In this document: positions 45,371-57,856 of the stretch, piece after piece | Layout: the number at the start of each line of letters is the position of its first letter | Position numbering within the stretch: position 1 is the stretch's first letter | Assembly: GCA_028583605.1 (NCBI GenBank) | Contig: CM053327.1 | Span: forward strand, 31,870,626 to 31,934,625 | Source: Dastarcus helophoroides | Lineage: Eukaryota; Arthropoda; Insecta; Coleoptera; Bothrideridae | Direction of reading: 5' to 3' | Length of the DNA: 64,000 nt | Notes under the pieces: model-generated | Seen by the model: only the letters and a program-made list of their open reading frames with translations | Told to the model about the DNA's origin: nothing | Databases searched by the model: none | Made by a program: the position numbers and the translations under genes

Positions 45371-46552
45371 CTGCAAAATGTTGCTTGAAAAATGAAAGTC
45401 TTATTTTTTGTGCATCATTACATATTATCTCCATAGGACGCTTTTATTGATGTGAGACAGATGTTAATATCTGCTAACTTGATTTTTTACTTGGAACATT
45501 TCCTGACCTACTTCTTTCTTGTGTAGACTGCAATAAAGTAACCAGAACTAAACCCAATCAAAATATATCCATCTGCAAATCACTTATATGTCTAAATTGA
45601 ACCATAAAAGCTGTTGAAATGGTAATGCAACGGGATTTTCAGGATGCAGCAAGTTGTATAAATACAGAGTCTTTCACCAGTTCCAGGAGGCTGCTCTAGT
45701 CGAAAAAGTAACTACAAATGTAAACAACATTATTTGTTTATATGTATATGTGTTCCACCTTGTACCTTTCACAACAATATTGACAGTTGGCAAAAGGGTG
45801 CGTTCAGTAATTTCTATTTGAATTAGCAAAAATTCGACATTTTTCTCGAAATTTCGAGATTAAAGTTAAAATTTCGAGTTTCATCTTGGAATTTTCGAGA
45901 AAACGTTGCAATTTCAAGTTTAAGGTAGTACTGTTGATACTGCTAGAGAACATAACCATATCAAAAGAATACATTGTCTCGTTTGATCAACGTAGTATTT
46001 AGACTTAGGCAACATCGCGATGGATTAAAAAGTAGAGAAATATCGATATGACTGAACACTGAACTATGTCACAGTCAAAATAATTCAGTCACAATAAAGA
46101 CATATTTCATTAAAAAGGTAACAAGTTACATAAAAAAAACGTTCGAAAACAGGCTCCAGTAGGTTGACTTAACAAATTAATTAACGGGCAGTCGTGCAAA
46201 GTTTGTCACATAACCTTAAAACAGAAGTAAACAACGATTTAGTCACAGAATCCTTTATACAAAAACAACGTTATTCTTCATGTTTTTTTCAATTTATTTA
46301 ACATTTCTTCGGCCCAGTTTGTAAATATTTAAATTTTTATAGTTTGTTGACAATTTTCTAAACAGTTTTTGAAATGCGACTACGTGATATTTAAATTTAT
46401 TTTAACGTTATTCTTCATGGTTGAACTCTTATTGACCGGAAATATTTTGTTTTTTAATTTTATTTAACATTTCTCGGCCCAGTTTGGAAATATTTCAATT
46501 TTTATTGTTTGTTGACAATATTCTAAAGAGTTTTTGAAATATTACTACTTGA

Positions 46553-47183
46553 TAGGGATGATCGATATTCATCGATGGTGAAAGAACATCGATGTTTAGT
46601 GGAAAAACATCGATGTTTTATATCGATGTTAAGTTTTCGATAATATTGACACATCGATGTTATGAGAATAAAGGGCTAGGCCATCTAGCGTGATAAGGTG
46701 TAACAAATATTGCTGATTAATGCTGTTATTAGTATTATTTCACCTTCACCCAATTTACACTAAATGTCGTTAATCGATGTAACCAAATTAAAACCAACAA
46801 AATAAAAAACTGTCAATTTCAAGCCATGGTCAACTTTTTTCTTATCTAAGAATAAAGTGGGAGCGAGTGTTAGTAGAAGTTAATTTTTTTTTGTAATGAA
46901 ACTTCGAAAACGAAATAATAGGTGTAGTAAATCTACCCTATATTGTACTCTATGTCTGTTCAGTAAAATCAAACTTTTGCAGTAATGTAACTCAACAATC
47001 TACCATGAATTTGCTTACGTCGCTTACTATATGTTTACCTTGGATTGTTTTTTTTTTACCTAAAACATCGATATTTTCGGACATCGATATTTTTCTTTAG
47101 ATATTCATCGTACATCGATACTTCTGAACCGATGTTAATATTGATGTCAATATCGATGTTTTTCTAATATCGATCAGTCCCTA
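46553..47183. mobile_element. hAT-like MITE, copy in unit B
   Basis: Same element and same CTACTTGA duplication (46,545-46,552 and 47,184-47,191) as in unit A, so it was copied along with the unit rather than inserted anew. The right terminus has one change (GATCAGTCCCTA). Confidence 0.85.
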
Positions 47184-49326
47184 CTACTTGATATTTAAAT
47201 TTATTTAATAAACGTCACCTCATGACAGTTGACAAAAACAACGTTGCCACATCTAATAAAATACTGGAAAAATACGATAAAAAATAATTGTTTTAAGTTT
47301 ATTCGCCAATTACTTCTATTACACGCTCTAAAGTTGTACTTCCAAGTACCTAAAATGTTTTATGTGTTATTTTCCGCCGTTTTCTTCCTTTTTATTGAAA
47401 TCTGAACAGTAGTTTTTGTAAAATATGATAAAACATCTTATTTCCCGTAATGTTCAATATTAAAAGCTGTGAAATTTAAAATATCAATAATTTTTTACTG
47501 GTTCTCTGTAGCTTTTTAAAACTTTAACTGAACTATTATCCTGTTATAAATTACCAATATGCCGAATTTCATTAAATTCTAAAGCCGACAGTACTACCCT
47601 AAAGTCGAAATTCGGATATTAAAATCGAAATTTCTAGAAAAAATTGAAATTTCGAGATTTAAGTCGAAATTCGGAGATACATATATTATTTATGAGTTAT
47701 ATTATCTACTAAAGTAGGTATTTTGTGTAATTTTTACAACACAAACAGATCTATGGTCCATTTTATCTACGTCAAATTAGACACTTAAGCTTTAATTTTA
47801 CAGTGGCAACATTGGATAATATAAATAAATTAAAAAAATAAAATAAATATATGTATATTTTTTTTGTTTTTTTTTCAATTTATTTAACATTTTTTGAAAA
47901 AAACATAATATTTCCGGTCAATAAGGGTCTACCATGAAGAAGAAATATATGTATAGTCAAAGGTGGCAACTGTATTTAATCTATGGTGGCAACTAGTAAT
48001 ATTTAGATATAGTCGTGTGGCAGCGCTGACATTTCTAAAGTTTTCTATGTTTTTAGAATCCTAAACCAAACGTCATTTAAATATTTTAATTTGTTGTCTG
48101 TTGTTTTAAGAGTAATTCTTTGATATTTTGTGACAATTTATGCTGAAAATTATTTAAATTGTTAATTATGGTAAAGAAAATAATACGGAAAACATTTAGT
48201 CCGGCTAGTTTTGTTAAACAGCCCCTGAAATATAGGCAACATACTAATCTTCAAAATGTTTACGCGTGAACTTACCTTTAGTTCTGATGATATGCAACAC
48301 AACAGATTTATAGTCCATTTCAAATAAATCTACGTCAGATTAAATACTGAAGCCAAACAGCCAAAAATTAAAAAAAGAACTTAAAAAATTGAACAAAAAT
48401 CGAAATTTTTAGAAGGGCGAGTTTTTAAAAAAGGAGATATAGTTAGAATATTGGAAATATTTTAAAATAAATTCTGTCGAACTGACCTAGTTACTTATAT
48501 TTGTGGTTTAGATGCTTGTATTGTGTGGAAACGAAACTAATATTTATTGATGTCATTTAATTTACTTATTGAATAATTTTATTATTATTGATAATGAAAT
48601 ACACTTTGATAGGCTCTAATATTTACATTAGAATATATTAGGGCATGTTGGTAAAGCGTGATGGTAACGTGAGTGATTATCACACGAAACCACACAAAAT
48701 CGTTCGAGGCGCCCAAAGAAGTATTCACTTTAAAAATCAACACTTTCAAAAGTTGGGGGCTAGTTGTACACCGCATTAGCTTTATTTTTCAATAATAAAT
48801 AATAAAGAGAAAAATAACTTATACAATTTTCACATCTTAATCATTTTTCTTAACAATTATGTTAAATTTAAATTATATTTGAAAATCTTATTGCTGAAGA
48901 ATTACGCAGTGTAATTACGCAACGTAATTCTCGAATTTATTCGCCTCTGAACGGAGCGTGGCTTGTTGGCACAATCAGGCAACGTCTGTTGCAGCAAGAG
49001 CGCGGGGATTCACCATATTGCAACTGTGCGTGTATTGATGTCATATGACACTGACATTCGAACGTCGTTTAACAATGACACTCGATTTATTTAGTTATTT
49101 ATCGGCGGTCGAAGTGTTGAGATGATCGCGATCGAGATGGGTCTGAGTGCGGTCGACTTTCTTCCTCATTAGTTAATGTGCCAGGTACCGCACATACCGG
49201 TGCCAGGTATGCGCGGGAGAGTACAACTCTTGGTGCCCCTAATCCGTGCTCAACAAAGCATGTCGACACCTTTAAGGAGTATGTATATACAACGTTTTCT
49301 TTTGTGGAAGTTTGTTGCCTGATGGC

Positions 49327-49364
49327 TATAAAAGAACTGCCTTCCTCGTCTCTTGCTATCATTC
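49327..49364 (+). promoter_or_regulatory. TATA box plus initiator, unit B
   Basis: Exact counterpart of the promoter in unit A, TATAAAAG and TCATTC unchanged. Confidence 0.55.
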
Positions 49365-49414
49365 CTTCACTTATCGATTGTCGATCCGCGCGCGTAAACA
49401 GTGATCGTGGTGCC

Positions 49415-49758
49415 ATGAAGATGTATTGGTAAGTTTTCTATTTGTCTATTTGCTTGCTTTATTTTTAGTTTTATTTCTTTTAAGTTCAATCCATTCGTAA
49501 GGGGCAACTCCATTACGCCCCCAGGGTAACCGTGAGTAGTATGTGGAAACGAGCATTATTTAACACTAAATTTTAATTCGTAGTTTTCTTTTTTTAAAGT
49601 TAAATCCACTAACAAAGGGCAACGGCATTATGACTTCGAGTACCATAAGATGTGGAAACAAGTATTATTTAACACTAAATTTTAATTCGCAGGTATTATT
49701 GTCTTATAATTATGCATGCAGCCGTTTTAAATTTGTCTTTGTTTGCAGATCGTCACAG
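49415..49758 (+). CDS. Putative small secreted peptide gene start, unit B
   Basis: The same two exons (49,415-49,428 and 49,693-49,758) with identical splice sites and coding sequence as in unit A. Differences between the copies fall outside them (for example in the intron near 49,480). That is compatible with constraint but, at such low divergence, also with chance. Confidence 0.35.
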
Positions 49759-50364
49759 GTAGGGAATAATTTTTATATTTTGTATTTATGTTTCTTTACA
49801 TTGACGTTTTCCTGTGTATTTTCGAATATTTCTAATTTTTATTGTTAGTTTGTACATTGAATTTGTTATTTATTTATTTCAGCTTTCTAATCAAGTTCTT
49901 TTTTCATTAGGTTATATTAAACATTGTTTTGCAATCGTCAACTGGATTTTTTTTAATTTCATTTTGTCATTTATTTTCAGCTGGTATATTCTATCAATAG
50001 TTTATTGTCTTTGTATATTGATTGTTTAATTTCAAACGTATGATATTTACGTTTTATTTTTGTTGTTATTTTTAATTTAATTAAATGTTCTGTTACCTTG
50101 TCCATCTGTATGTATATTTTATAGTTTCAATGTTGACTTGTTTAATGTTTGTTGTTATTTAATTGCACTATTGTACAGAATACGAAATCGATTTTTTATT
50201 CTTTTGTGTCTAATGTATTTTATATTTTTATTTTAACAATTCAGTACATTGTCCCTCATCTTTGTTAAAGACTGTGGCCACTTTCTTAAAAAAAGGTTTT
50301 GTTATTTATGTAATTAGTATAATTAAATGTTATTTGCTGTTACCAATGTGTCTTATTCCATTTA

Positions 50365-51609
50365 CAGCTAACCAGTGATACGACCGAGCCTATTACTTGG
50401 TACATTTGTATCTAGGATAGGTGAATGTTTCTCAACATTTTGTTGTAGAAGTGAATCTTGGAAATTCGGTATCACCTCTCGGGATTCCATGAGTGATACC
50501 ACCGAGCCTAATACTTGGTACATTTGTATCTAGGATAGGTGAATGTTTCTCAACGTTTTGTTGTAGAAGTGAGTCCTGAAAAGTCCGTATCACCTCCTGG
50601 AATTCCGGGAGCCAAGAAAATACAACCAGAAGCCAAACTATTGCATCGAAGAAGCAACAAAGAGACGAGTCTGGAAAATTCGATTTGTAAATCAAAAAAA
50701 TATAAATGTTTCTCAACTTTTTGTTGTAGAAGTTAGTCTTGGAAATTCCATATTATCTCCTGGAATTCCGGGGGCCAAGAACATAAAACCAGAAGCCAAA
50801 CTACTGCATCGAACAATCAACAGAGGGGTGAGTCTGAAAAAATTCGATTCATAAATCAAAAATATAAATAACAATGCTTTAAATATTTAATTAGCGTAAT
50901 TAAATGTTATTTGCTGTTACCAATTTGTCTTATTCTGTTTAAGAGCTAGCAAAGACCAGTGATACCATTGAGCCTAATACATTTGTATCTAGGATAGGTA
51001 AATATTTCTCAACTTTATGTTGTAGAAGTGAGTCTTGGAAATTCGGTATCACCCCTCGGGATTCCGGTGATACCACCGAGCCTAAAACTTGGTACATTTG
51101 TACCTAGGATAGGTGAATGTTTCTCAACATTTTGTTGTAGAAGTGAGTTAAAAAGTCGGTATCATCTCCCGGAATTCCGGGGGCCAAGAAAGCCAGAAGC
51201 CAAACTGCTGCGTTTTAGAATCGAGAAAAGGTGAGTCTATCTTGTGATTTGGTTCAAAACTAAATTCATTTTCTATACTTTCGACAGATACTTATTTAAC
51301 TAATGAGGGTTGCATTTCTTTTAGGACAAGATGTATAATTGTTCCATATAATTATTTCAATTTGGTTATATTTTATTAACTGAAATGGCAAATTTTGTTA
51401 TTTGAAATTTGTTTCCTATTTCTTCGATAATCTTTATTAATTATTACTATGTTATTATATTAAATTGTTTTATTCTGTTCAAATTTTAGTTAACATTTTG
51501 TTGAAGAAGTGTCTTGGAAATCCAGTATCACTGCCCGGCATTCCCGGAGCCAAGAAAATAAATCAGAAGTCAAACTATTGCATCGAAGAATCAACAAAAA
51601 GGTGGGTCT
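50365..51609 (+). repeat. Array of six exon-like repeats, unit B
   Basis: Counterpart of the unit A array. Its fifth copy keeps the word 'ggaattccgggggcc' where unit A has 'ggaattccgtgggcc', so A carries the derived base there. Confidence 0.6.
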
Positions 51610-52093
51610 GGGAAAAATCGATGTTTAAACCAAAAATGTAAATAACACCATTTTAGATAAAACTAACGATTTATAAAATGAAAAATGGAATTTTGCAGTG
51701 TTATATTCACATACCATGGTCTGTTATGTTGTCTTATACATGTAAATTTTTCTTTGTTTGCAGAACGTAATTATCATTCCCATTTGTATTCATGCTTCTT
51801 CATATTAATGTATTTTTAAATGTTTCTAATTTTTAACTGTTGATTTATACATTACTACTTAATGGCATGTCACATGCAAGAAAAATTAAAAGAATTTGGG
51901 TGCAAAACTCACTGTCAACAATGCAATTTTTTAATTCTATTACACGTCTTGTAGCTACATAGTTCTGTTAACATTAGAGCATATTGGTAACGCAAATTAG
52001 CGAAAAACGACACGTTTCCCCCTACATAAAATCGTTCAACGCTCCTAAAGAAGTTTCCACTTATTTAGAAGCGTTGAAGTAGAAGTTTTCGCT

Positions 52094-52909
52094 TCAAAAA
52101 TACAAACCTCGCAACAAGTTTTGTTCCTTCTACACTTTTGGTTTCCAGCCAGTGACCACCATTTCTGGATTATTCAAATTTTCTAAATGCAGTCGAATAG
52201 CCGAATCAAAATCTTTCCCATTATAGTAAACCTAAGTTTCTTCATATTTTCCTCCCTTTTCTTTAACTTTGGCATACTCCAAATGTATTTTACTGGTAAA
52301 GTAAAATTTCGCCAACTTTGGCCCAATTTTTCAGTTTAATGTACTTCATTGGTGCCCTTTCGTATACTTGACATTGACAAAATAACGCGGCCTCCGCCAG
52401 CTGCTTTGTCTTTTCAATTTTTGCGCATTCCCGTTGAAGTTTCTTGTTAACCAATTCAATCGTCATATTGTTAACCAATTCAATTGCCACACTCGTTCAA
52501 TGTCGAATATTATTACAATATATGGGGGTTTTAGAAATGCCTGCCTTACAGATAAAATGATCGTCCAGATTTTCTTGAAGACCTTTTTCGTAGTAAACAT
52601 GTCTGCAGCTGTAAATTAATAATAATGAGATTATTATATGACAGTTAAAGATTTTCTTACGTAAACTCCAGTTGCTGTGCATATTCTCATGAAATTATCT
52701 ATTCTGGTGCCATCTTTTTCGCTAATTGTAATGCTTGATCCAGCTGAAGAAGATCTCTTCTCATTTCTGAAGCAGATTTCGTTTTATTTGAAGCCAAAAA
52801 CTACTTCTGGGCTGCATCGAAATCCTTCAAATACATGCAAATGTAACCACATGTTGTTTTCGATGTCGAGCATTGTTACTAGTGACCAAATCATGCAGAC
52901 TTCTTCCAA
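52094..52909 (-). pseudogene. Wdr19: Wdr19/IFT144 pseudogene, TPR-region exons, unit B
   Basis: Same as in unit A including the in-frame stops and the small intron (52,609-52,660), so the gene was already dead before the unit was duplicated. One visible change turns the Asn of RHVNYEKG to Tyr. Confidence 0.85.
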
Positions 52910-54040
52910 TTTTCTATAGACTTGAAGCGCTTAAAATTGAAATGTATTAATATGGTTGACGAAAGATTAAACGGGGCGTTCATCTTATTATTAGTATTAA
53001 CTAAGTATTTGCAATTAAAATTAAGTTTTTTTTTTCAATTTAGAAATTTTCATTTTTCTTTCTACAGTCATAAAACTTATTATAAAATTATGGTTAGTTT
53101 GCAAGACATAACAACTAATAATATATTTTTTTAATGTAATTTTTGAAAAGTATATTTAAATCTAATAAAAGTTTTTAAATTACATGGATATTATTTAAAT
53201 TAACTAAAATATTTTTGTATAATATCCGTGTTGTGGCAAAATACTCGTAATTGCATGTATTAATAGTTTATACTTTTAACAGTTTCCTCATTTCAAATTT
53301 CTGAAATTAACTTTGGAATAAACATAACATGTCTAAATTAAATCAGAAATTCCAAGTTTCTAAATGTAATTCAAGATGATTACTTTAAGTTTAAAATACT
53401 GAAAGAAATATGGATCTTTTGAGTACGAATTTCTAAGAAGATTGTGCTGTTCTTAAATTTAGTTCTTTTGCAAAATTACAACTTTAATGTGGAAATTTCG
53501 ACTCTTCTTTTTTGGTTAAGTTTTACAAAAAAAAGTAAAAATTTCCAGTTTAAATCGAAAATTTCGTGAAAACACTCAAAACTGTGTAGCGTACCTTCTA
53601 GGAATAATGTACCGGCGTAAACAGTATTATCATTACGTCCTAATGACCTTATTGAAATCGTCATTGGGATTTTACGATCTTCCTTGATAAGTGTAAATAC
53701 GTACAAATATCATTAGAGTTTTCAGAATAGTATTTTCTCTGAAAGCCATTAACATTATTTCTAAAAGACGAAAGAACCCCCACTTATAGGTAAAGTGGAG
53801 AAGAAAAAATTCACAAAGAGAATCACTTCTGTTCGGGTCTTAAATATAGTTAGTTCTTCTGTTCACTGTTATTCATGGTTTAATGTTTAAATTGATGTGG
53901 TTTTTATGTTCTAATCGAAACAACATCACCACAACTGCTAAAAATTTTAGCTTTATTTTTGAAATTTTGAGTACAAAGTCAAAATGTTGTGATTAAAGTC
54001 GTTATTTCGCAATTTGAGGAAAATATGCCTGATTCGTTAC

Positions 54041-54278
54041 CTTATCAGGAGTGTAGGTAAACAGACTGACTTCGGTCAAGCTGGATAAAATATGTGGTTC
54101 ACAAACTGCAGTCAATTGAGGCATGTGAGACACATACACATTTAGAGAGCCTCCGTTAGTACAAACTGCCGGTAACTGACCATCGACGCTCCACCAGATA
54201 TGTTCCAAGCCAACTTCTTGTGGTAATGTTAAAACTGAAGATGTTTCGTGTAAATTTGAAAGATCGTGAATCTTGATG
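54041..54278 (-). pseudogene. Wdr19: Wdr19/IFT144 WD40-region exon, unit B
   Basis: Counterpart of 45,133-45,370 with the same splice sites and protein. Confidence 0.6.
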
Positions 54279-54657
54279 CTGCAAAATGTTGCTTGAAAAA
54301 TGAAAGTCTTATTTTTTGTGCATCATTACATATTATCTCCATAGGACGCTTTTATTGATGTGAGACAGATGTTAATATCTGCTAACTTGATTTTTTACTT
54401 GGAACATTTCCTGACCTACTTCTTTCTTGTGTAGACTGCAATAAAGTAACCAGAACTAAACCCAATCAAAATATATCCATCTGCAAATCACTTATATGTC
54501 TAAATTGAACCATAAAGCTGTTGAAATGGTAATGCAACGGGATTTTCAGGATGCAGCAAGTTGTATAAATACAGAGTCTTTCACCAGTTCCAGGAGGCTG
54601 CTCTAGTCGAAAAAGTAACTACAAATGTAAACAACATTATTTGTTTATATGTATATG

Positions 54658-56620
54658 TGTTCCACCTTGTACCTTTCACAACAATATTGACAGTTGGCAA
54701 AAGGGTGCGTTCAGTAATTTCTATTTTGAATTAGCAAAAATTCGACTTTTTTCTCGAAATTTCGAGATTAAAGTTAAAATTTCGAGTTTCATCTTGGAAT
54801 TTCGAGAAAACGTTGCAATTTCAAGTTTAAGGTAGTACTGTTGATACTGCTAGAAACAAAACCATATCAAAAGAATACATTGTCTCGTTTGATCAACGTA
54901 GTATTTAGATTAGGCAACATCGCGATGGATTAAAAAGTAGAGAAATATCGATATGACTGAACACTGAACTATGTCACAGTCAAAATAATTCAGTCACAAT
55001 AGACATATTTCATTAAAAAGGTAACAGAGTTACATAAAAAAACGTTCGAAAACAAGCTCCAGTAGGTTGACTTAACAAATTAATTAACGGGCAGTCGTGC
55101 AAAGTTTGTCACATAACCTTAAAACAGAAGTAAACAACGATTTAGTCACAGAATCCTTTATACAAAAACAACGTTATTCTTCATGTTTTTTTTCAATTTA
55201 TTTAACATTTCTTCGGCCCAGTTTGTAAATATTTAAATTTTTATAGTTTGTTGACAATTTTCTAAACAGTTTTTGAAATGCGACTACGTGATATTTAAAT
55301 TTATTTTAACGTTATTATTCATGGTTGAACTCTTATTGACCGGAAATATTTTGTTTATTAATTTTATTTAACATTTTTTCGGCCCAGTTTGGAAATATTT
55401 CAATTTTTATTGTTTGTTGACAATATTCTAAAGTTTTTGAAATATGACTACTTGATAGGGATGATCGATATTCATCGATGGTGAAAGAACATCGATGTTT
55501 AGTGGAAAAACATCGATGTTTTAATATCGATGTTACGTTTTCGATAATATTAACACATCGATGTTATGAGAATAAAATCGGAACATCGATATCGATACAC
55601 TCTAAGTCTAGGGCTAGGCCATCTAGCGTAATAAGGTGTAACAAATATTGCTGATTAATGTTGTTTTTAGTATTATTTCACCTTCACCCAATTTACACTA
55701 GATGTCGTTAATCGATGTAACAAAATTAAAACCAACAAAATAAAAAACTGTCAATTTCAAGCCATGGTCAACTTTTTTTCTTATCTAAGAATTAAGTGGG
55801 AGCGAGTGTTAGTGGAAGTTAATTTTTTTTTGTAATGAAACTTCGAAAACGAAATAATAGGTATAGTAAATCTACCCTATATTGTACTCTATGTCTGTTC
55901 AGTAAAATCAAACTTTTGCAGTAATGTAACTCAACAATCTACCATGAATTTGCTTACGTCGCTTACTATATGTTTACCTTGGATTGTTTTTTTTTTTACC
56001 TAAAACATCGATGTTTTCGGACATCGATATTTTTCTTTAGATATTCATCGTACATCGATACTTCTGAACCGATGTTAATATTGATGTCAATATCGATGTT
56101 TTTCTAATATCGATCGTCCCTACTACTTGATATTTAAATTTATTTAATAAACGTCACCTCATGACAGTTGACAACAACAGCGTTGCCACATCTAATAAAA
56201 TACTGGAAAAATACGATAAAAAATAATTGTTTTAAGTTTATTCGCCAATTACTTCTATCACACGCTCTAAAGTTGTACTTCCAAGTACCTAAAATGTTTT
56301 ATGTGTTATTTTCCGCCGTTTTCTTCCTTTTTATTGAAATCTGAACAGTAGTTTTTGTAAAATATGATAAAACATCTTATTTCCCGTAAGGTTCAATATT
56401 AAAAGTGTGAAATTTAAAATATCAATAATTTTTTACTGGTTCTCTGTAGCTTTTGAAAACTTTAACTGAACTATTATCCTGTTATAAACTACCAATATGC
56501 TGAATTTCATTAAATTCTAAAGCCGACAGTACTACCCTAAAGTCGAAATTCGGAGATTAAAGTCGAAATTTCTAGAAAAAATTGAAATTTCGAGATTTAA
56601 GTAGAAATTCGGAGATATAA
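54658..56620. repeat. Tandem 8.9 kb unit, partial copy C
   Basis: Matches the first ~1.95 kb of units A and B. It is more diverged, with an extra ~37 bp inside its MITE ('cggaacatcgatatcgatac' near 55,581). Homology ends within TCGAAATTT-type sequence after 'gaaattcggagatat'. Confidence 0.88.
55456..56122. mobile_element. hAT-like MITE, longer copy in unit C
   Basis: Same insertion point with CTACTTGA flanks (55,448-55,455 and 56,123-56,130). It is 667 bp, longer by an internal ATCGAT-rich segment absent from A and B. The A/B form therefore probably descends from one copy that lost this segment. Confidence 0.85.
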
Positions 56621-56850
56621 GTCGAAATTTTGAGAAAAAAAAAAGCCACAATTAGGGGGTTAAAGTCGAAATCCGGAGATTAAAGTCGAAATTTGGAGAA
56701 AAAAGTTAAAATTTTGAGTTTAAAGTCGACATTGGGAGATTAAAGTTGAAATTCTGAGAAAAAAGGATAAAATTTCGAGAAAAAAGCCTAAATTTTTAAA
56801 AAAATATTTTTTTAAATCGTTGTCCTTTCTACGCCTTTGAGGTTTAAATA
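56530..56850. mobile_element. Foldback-family arm and terminus
   Basis: A-rich 'gattaaagtcgaaatttggag' words end in 'atcgttgtcctttctacgcctttg', the same terminus as in the 33.9-34.8 kb element. With the core-like start of unit C this would make a ruptured element spanning the duplication edge. Confidence 0.55.
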
Positions 56851-57248
56851 TAAAATGTGAATTTTTCTAATAAAATACGTTTTTGAAATGTTTAGCTTCT
56901 TTCTGGAAATTCCTACTTAGCATTTACTTACTTCTTTATTAAAATTTCGAGTTCTAAACCTAGAGTTTCTGAAGCATTCGAGTCCATCTCAACGTTTCGA
57001 CTTTTATTTCCTAAAATTTTGACTTGAATTCAAATTTTTTTGTTATCTTGTATGTCACCAGCATCTGATGTTGTGGTGTCAAGGTGAATTTTCACCTAAT
57101 CTAGAGTTTGCTAAAATTTTTAAAAATAAAACAAAATACTATAAAAAAGGCAAAAAAAAAACGTTTATATATTTTTACAAAATGTATATACCAGACATAA
57201 ACGGTGAAACATTGAATTGATTAAATTAAATAACTACATCATAAATTT
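56851..57248. other. Weak TCGAAATTT-type words and 3' flank of the downstream gene
   Basis: Contains the presumed 3' UTR of the minus-strand gene just above. No canonical AATAAA is seen on the minus strand close to the stop codon; AATATA at about 57,166-57,171 is a possible weak substitute. Confidence 0.4.
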
Positions 57249-57856
57249 TTAAGAACTCTTTCCCTTTTTCTTAGGAGATTCTTCGTTTTCTGATGACGAA
57301 GACTGACTCTCAGATTTCCGTTTGCTGCTTTTGTCTTTCTTGCCCTTTGGTTCAGACTTCTCATCAGAATCACTTTTCATTTCATCATCGCTGCTTGATC
57401 CGCCAGCAGATCCCAATTTTTCTTCATACGTGGCTAAGTTCTTTTTAATTTTAGCGGCTTCCGGACTGTACGCCCAAAGAATTAGTTCCATGTGTTCCTT
57501 AGTAGGAAGGTCGTCTTTCCATAGACGTACATCATCATCATCCTCTATTTTTTTAATTAGGGGTTTTAATTCTGAATTTCTGACGATATCCCAGGTTGGT
57601 TCACCCTCTCCACTTGAGACTGTCCTTAAGTTTTTATACTCGCCGTTGACCTTTTTATACGCAGCTAGGAATTGTTCTGCCTTTTTGTTATTCAATTTGT
57701 ACTGTTCCTTCAATGGCAACAACGTTTTAATAGAAGCTAGGGGCAAGTAAGCTTTGTTTTCCTTGGAAAGGTTTTTCTTTTCGAAATTGTTTAACCATCC
57801 GTCGAAAACTGCCAAAGCGTCATTGATATTTTGGAGTTTTTCTTTGTCTTTTGTCA
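57249..57856 (-). CDS. Terminal exon of an unrecognised Lys/Ser/acid-rich protein
   Basis: An acceptor TTTTTTCACAG ends just above 57,856, and the frame is open for about 202 codons to TAA at 57,249. The first ~140 residues look folded and helical: EKLQNINDALAVFDGWLNNF, SIKTLLPLKEQYKLNNKKAE, AAYKKVNGEYKNLRTVSSGE, then WDIVRNSELKPLIKKIEDDD and a PTKEHMELILWAYSPEAA segment. The tail (~50 residues) is disordered: SSSDDEMKSDSDEKSEPKGK, KDKSSKRKSESQSSSS, PKKKGKSS, with nuclear-localisation-like basic clusters and CK2-like acidic serine sites. A nuclear or chromatin-related protein is a guess from the tail only. The exon starts in phase 1, so at least one upstream exon exists beyond 57.9 kb, but I could not find it. 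GC and codon use are higher than the surroundings. Confidence 0.8.

Larger units (their letters stand above)
36857..45750. repeat. Tandem 8.9 kb unit, copy A
   Basis: Nearly identical to copy B at an offset of 8,894-8,908 bases, with only scattered substitutions and small indels. Order inside the unit: foldback-arm start (TGTTCCACC, 'gacagttggcaaaagggtgcg'), a duplicated ~185-bp module near 37,380-37,640, a hAT-like MITE, AT-rich DNA with 'ccggtcaataagggtc' that is inverted relative to 37,520-37,545, a TATA promoter with signal-peptide-like exons, an exon-like repeat array, AT-rich DNA, and a Wdr19 pseudogene. Gene-free stretches of the unit (38,290-40,400 and 44,010-45,130) show nothing else. 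Confidence 0.92.
45751..54657. repeat. Tandem 8.9 kb unit, copy B
   Basis: Second full copy, directly abutting A and C in the same orientation. Differences from A are few (for example 48,930 t-to-c, one base in the exon array near 50,700, changes near 51,245 and 53,610). This points to a very recent duplication or gene conversion, or to two haplotypes placed in tandem by the assembler. Confidence 0.92.

Noticed and set aside
57322..57750. 142-codon plus-strand frame opposite the 57.2 kb exon
   Set aside because: Antisense shadow; serine/leucine-rich because the true strand is Lys/Glu/Ser-rich.
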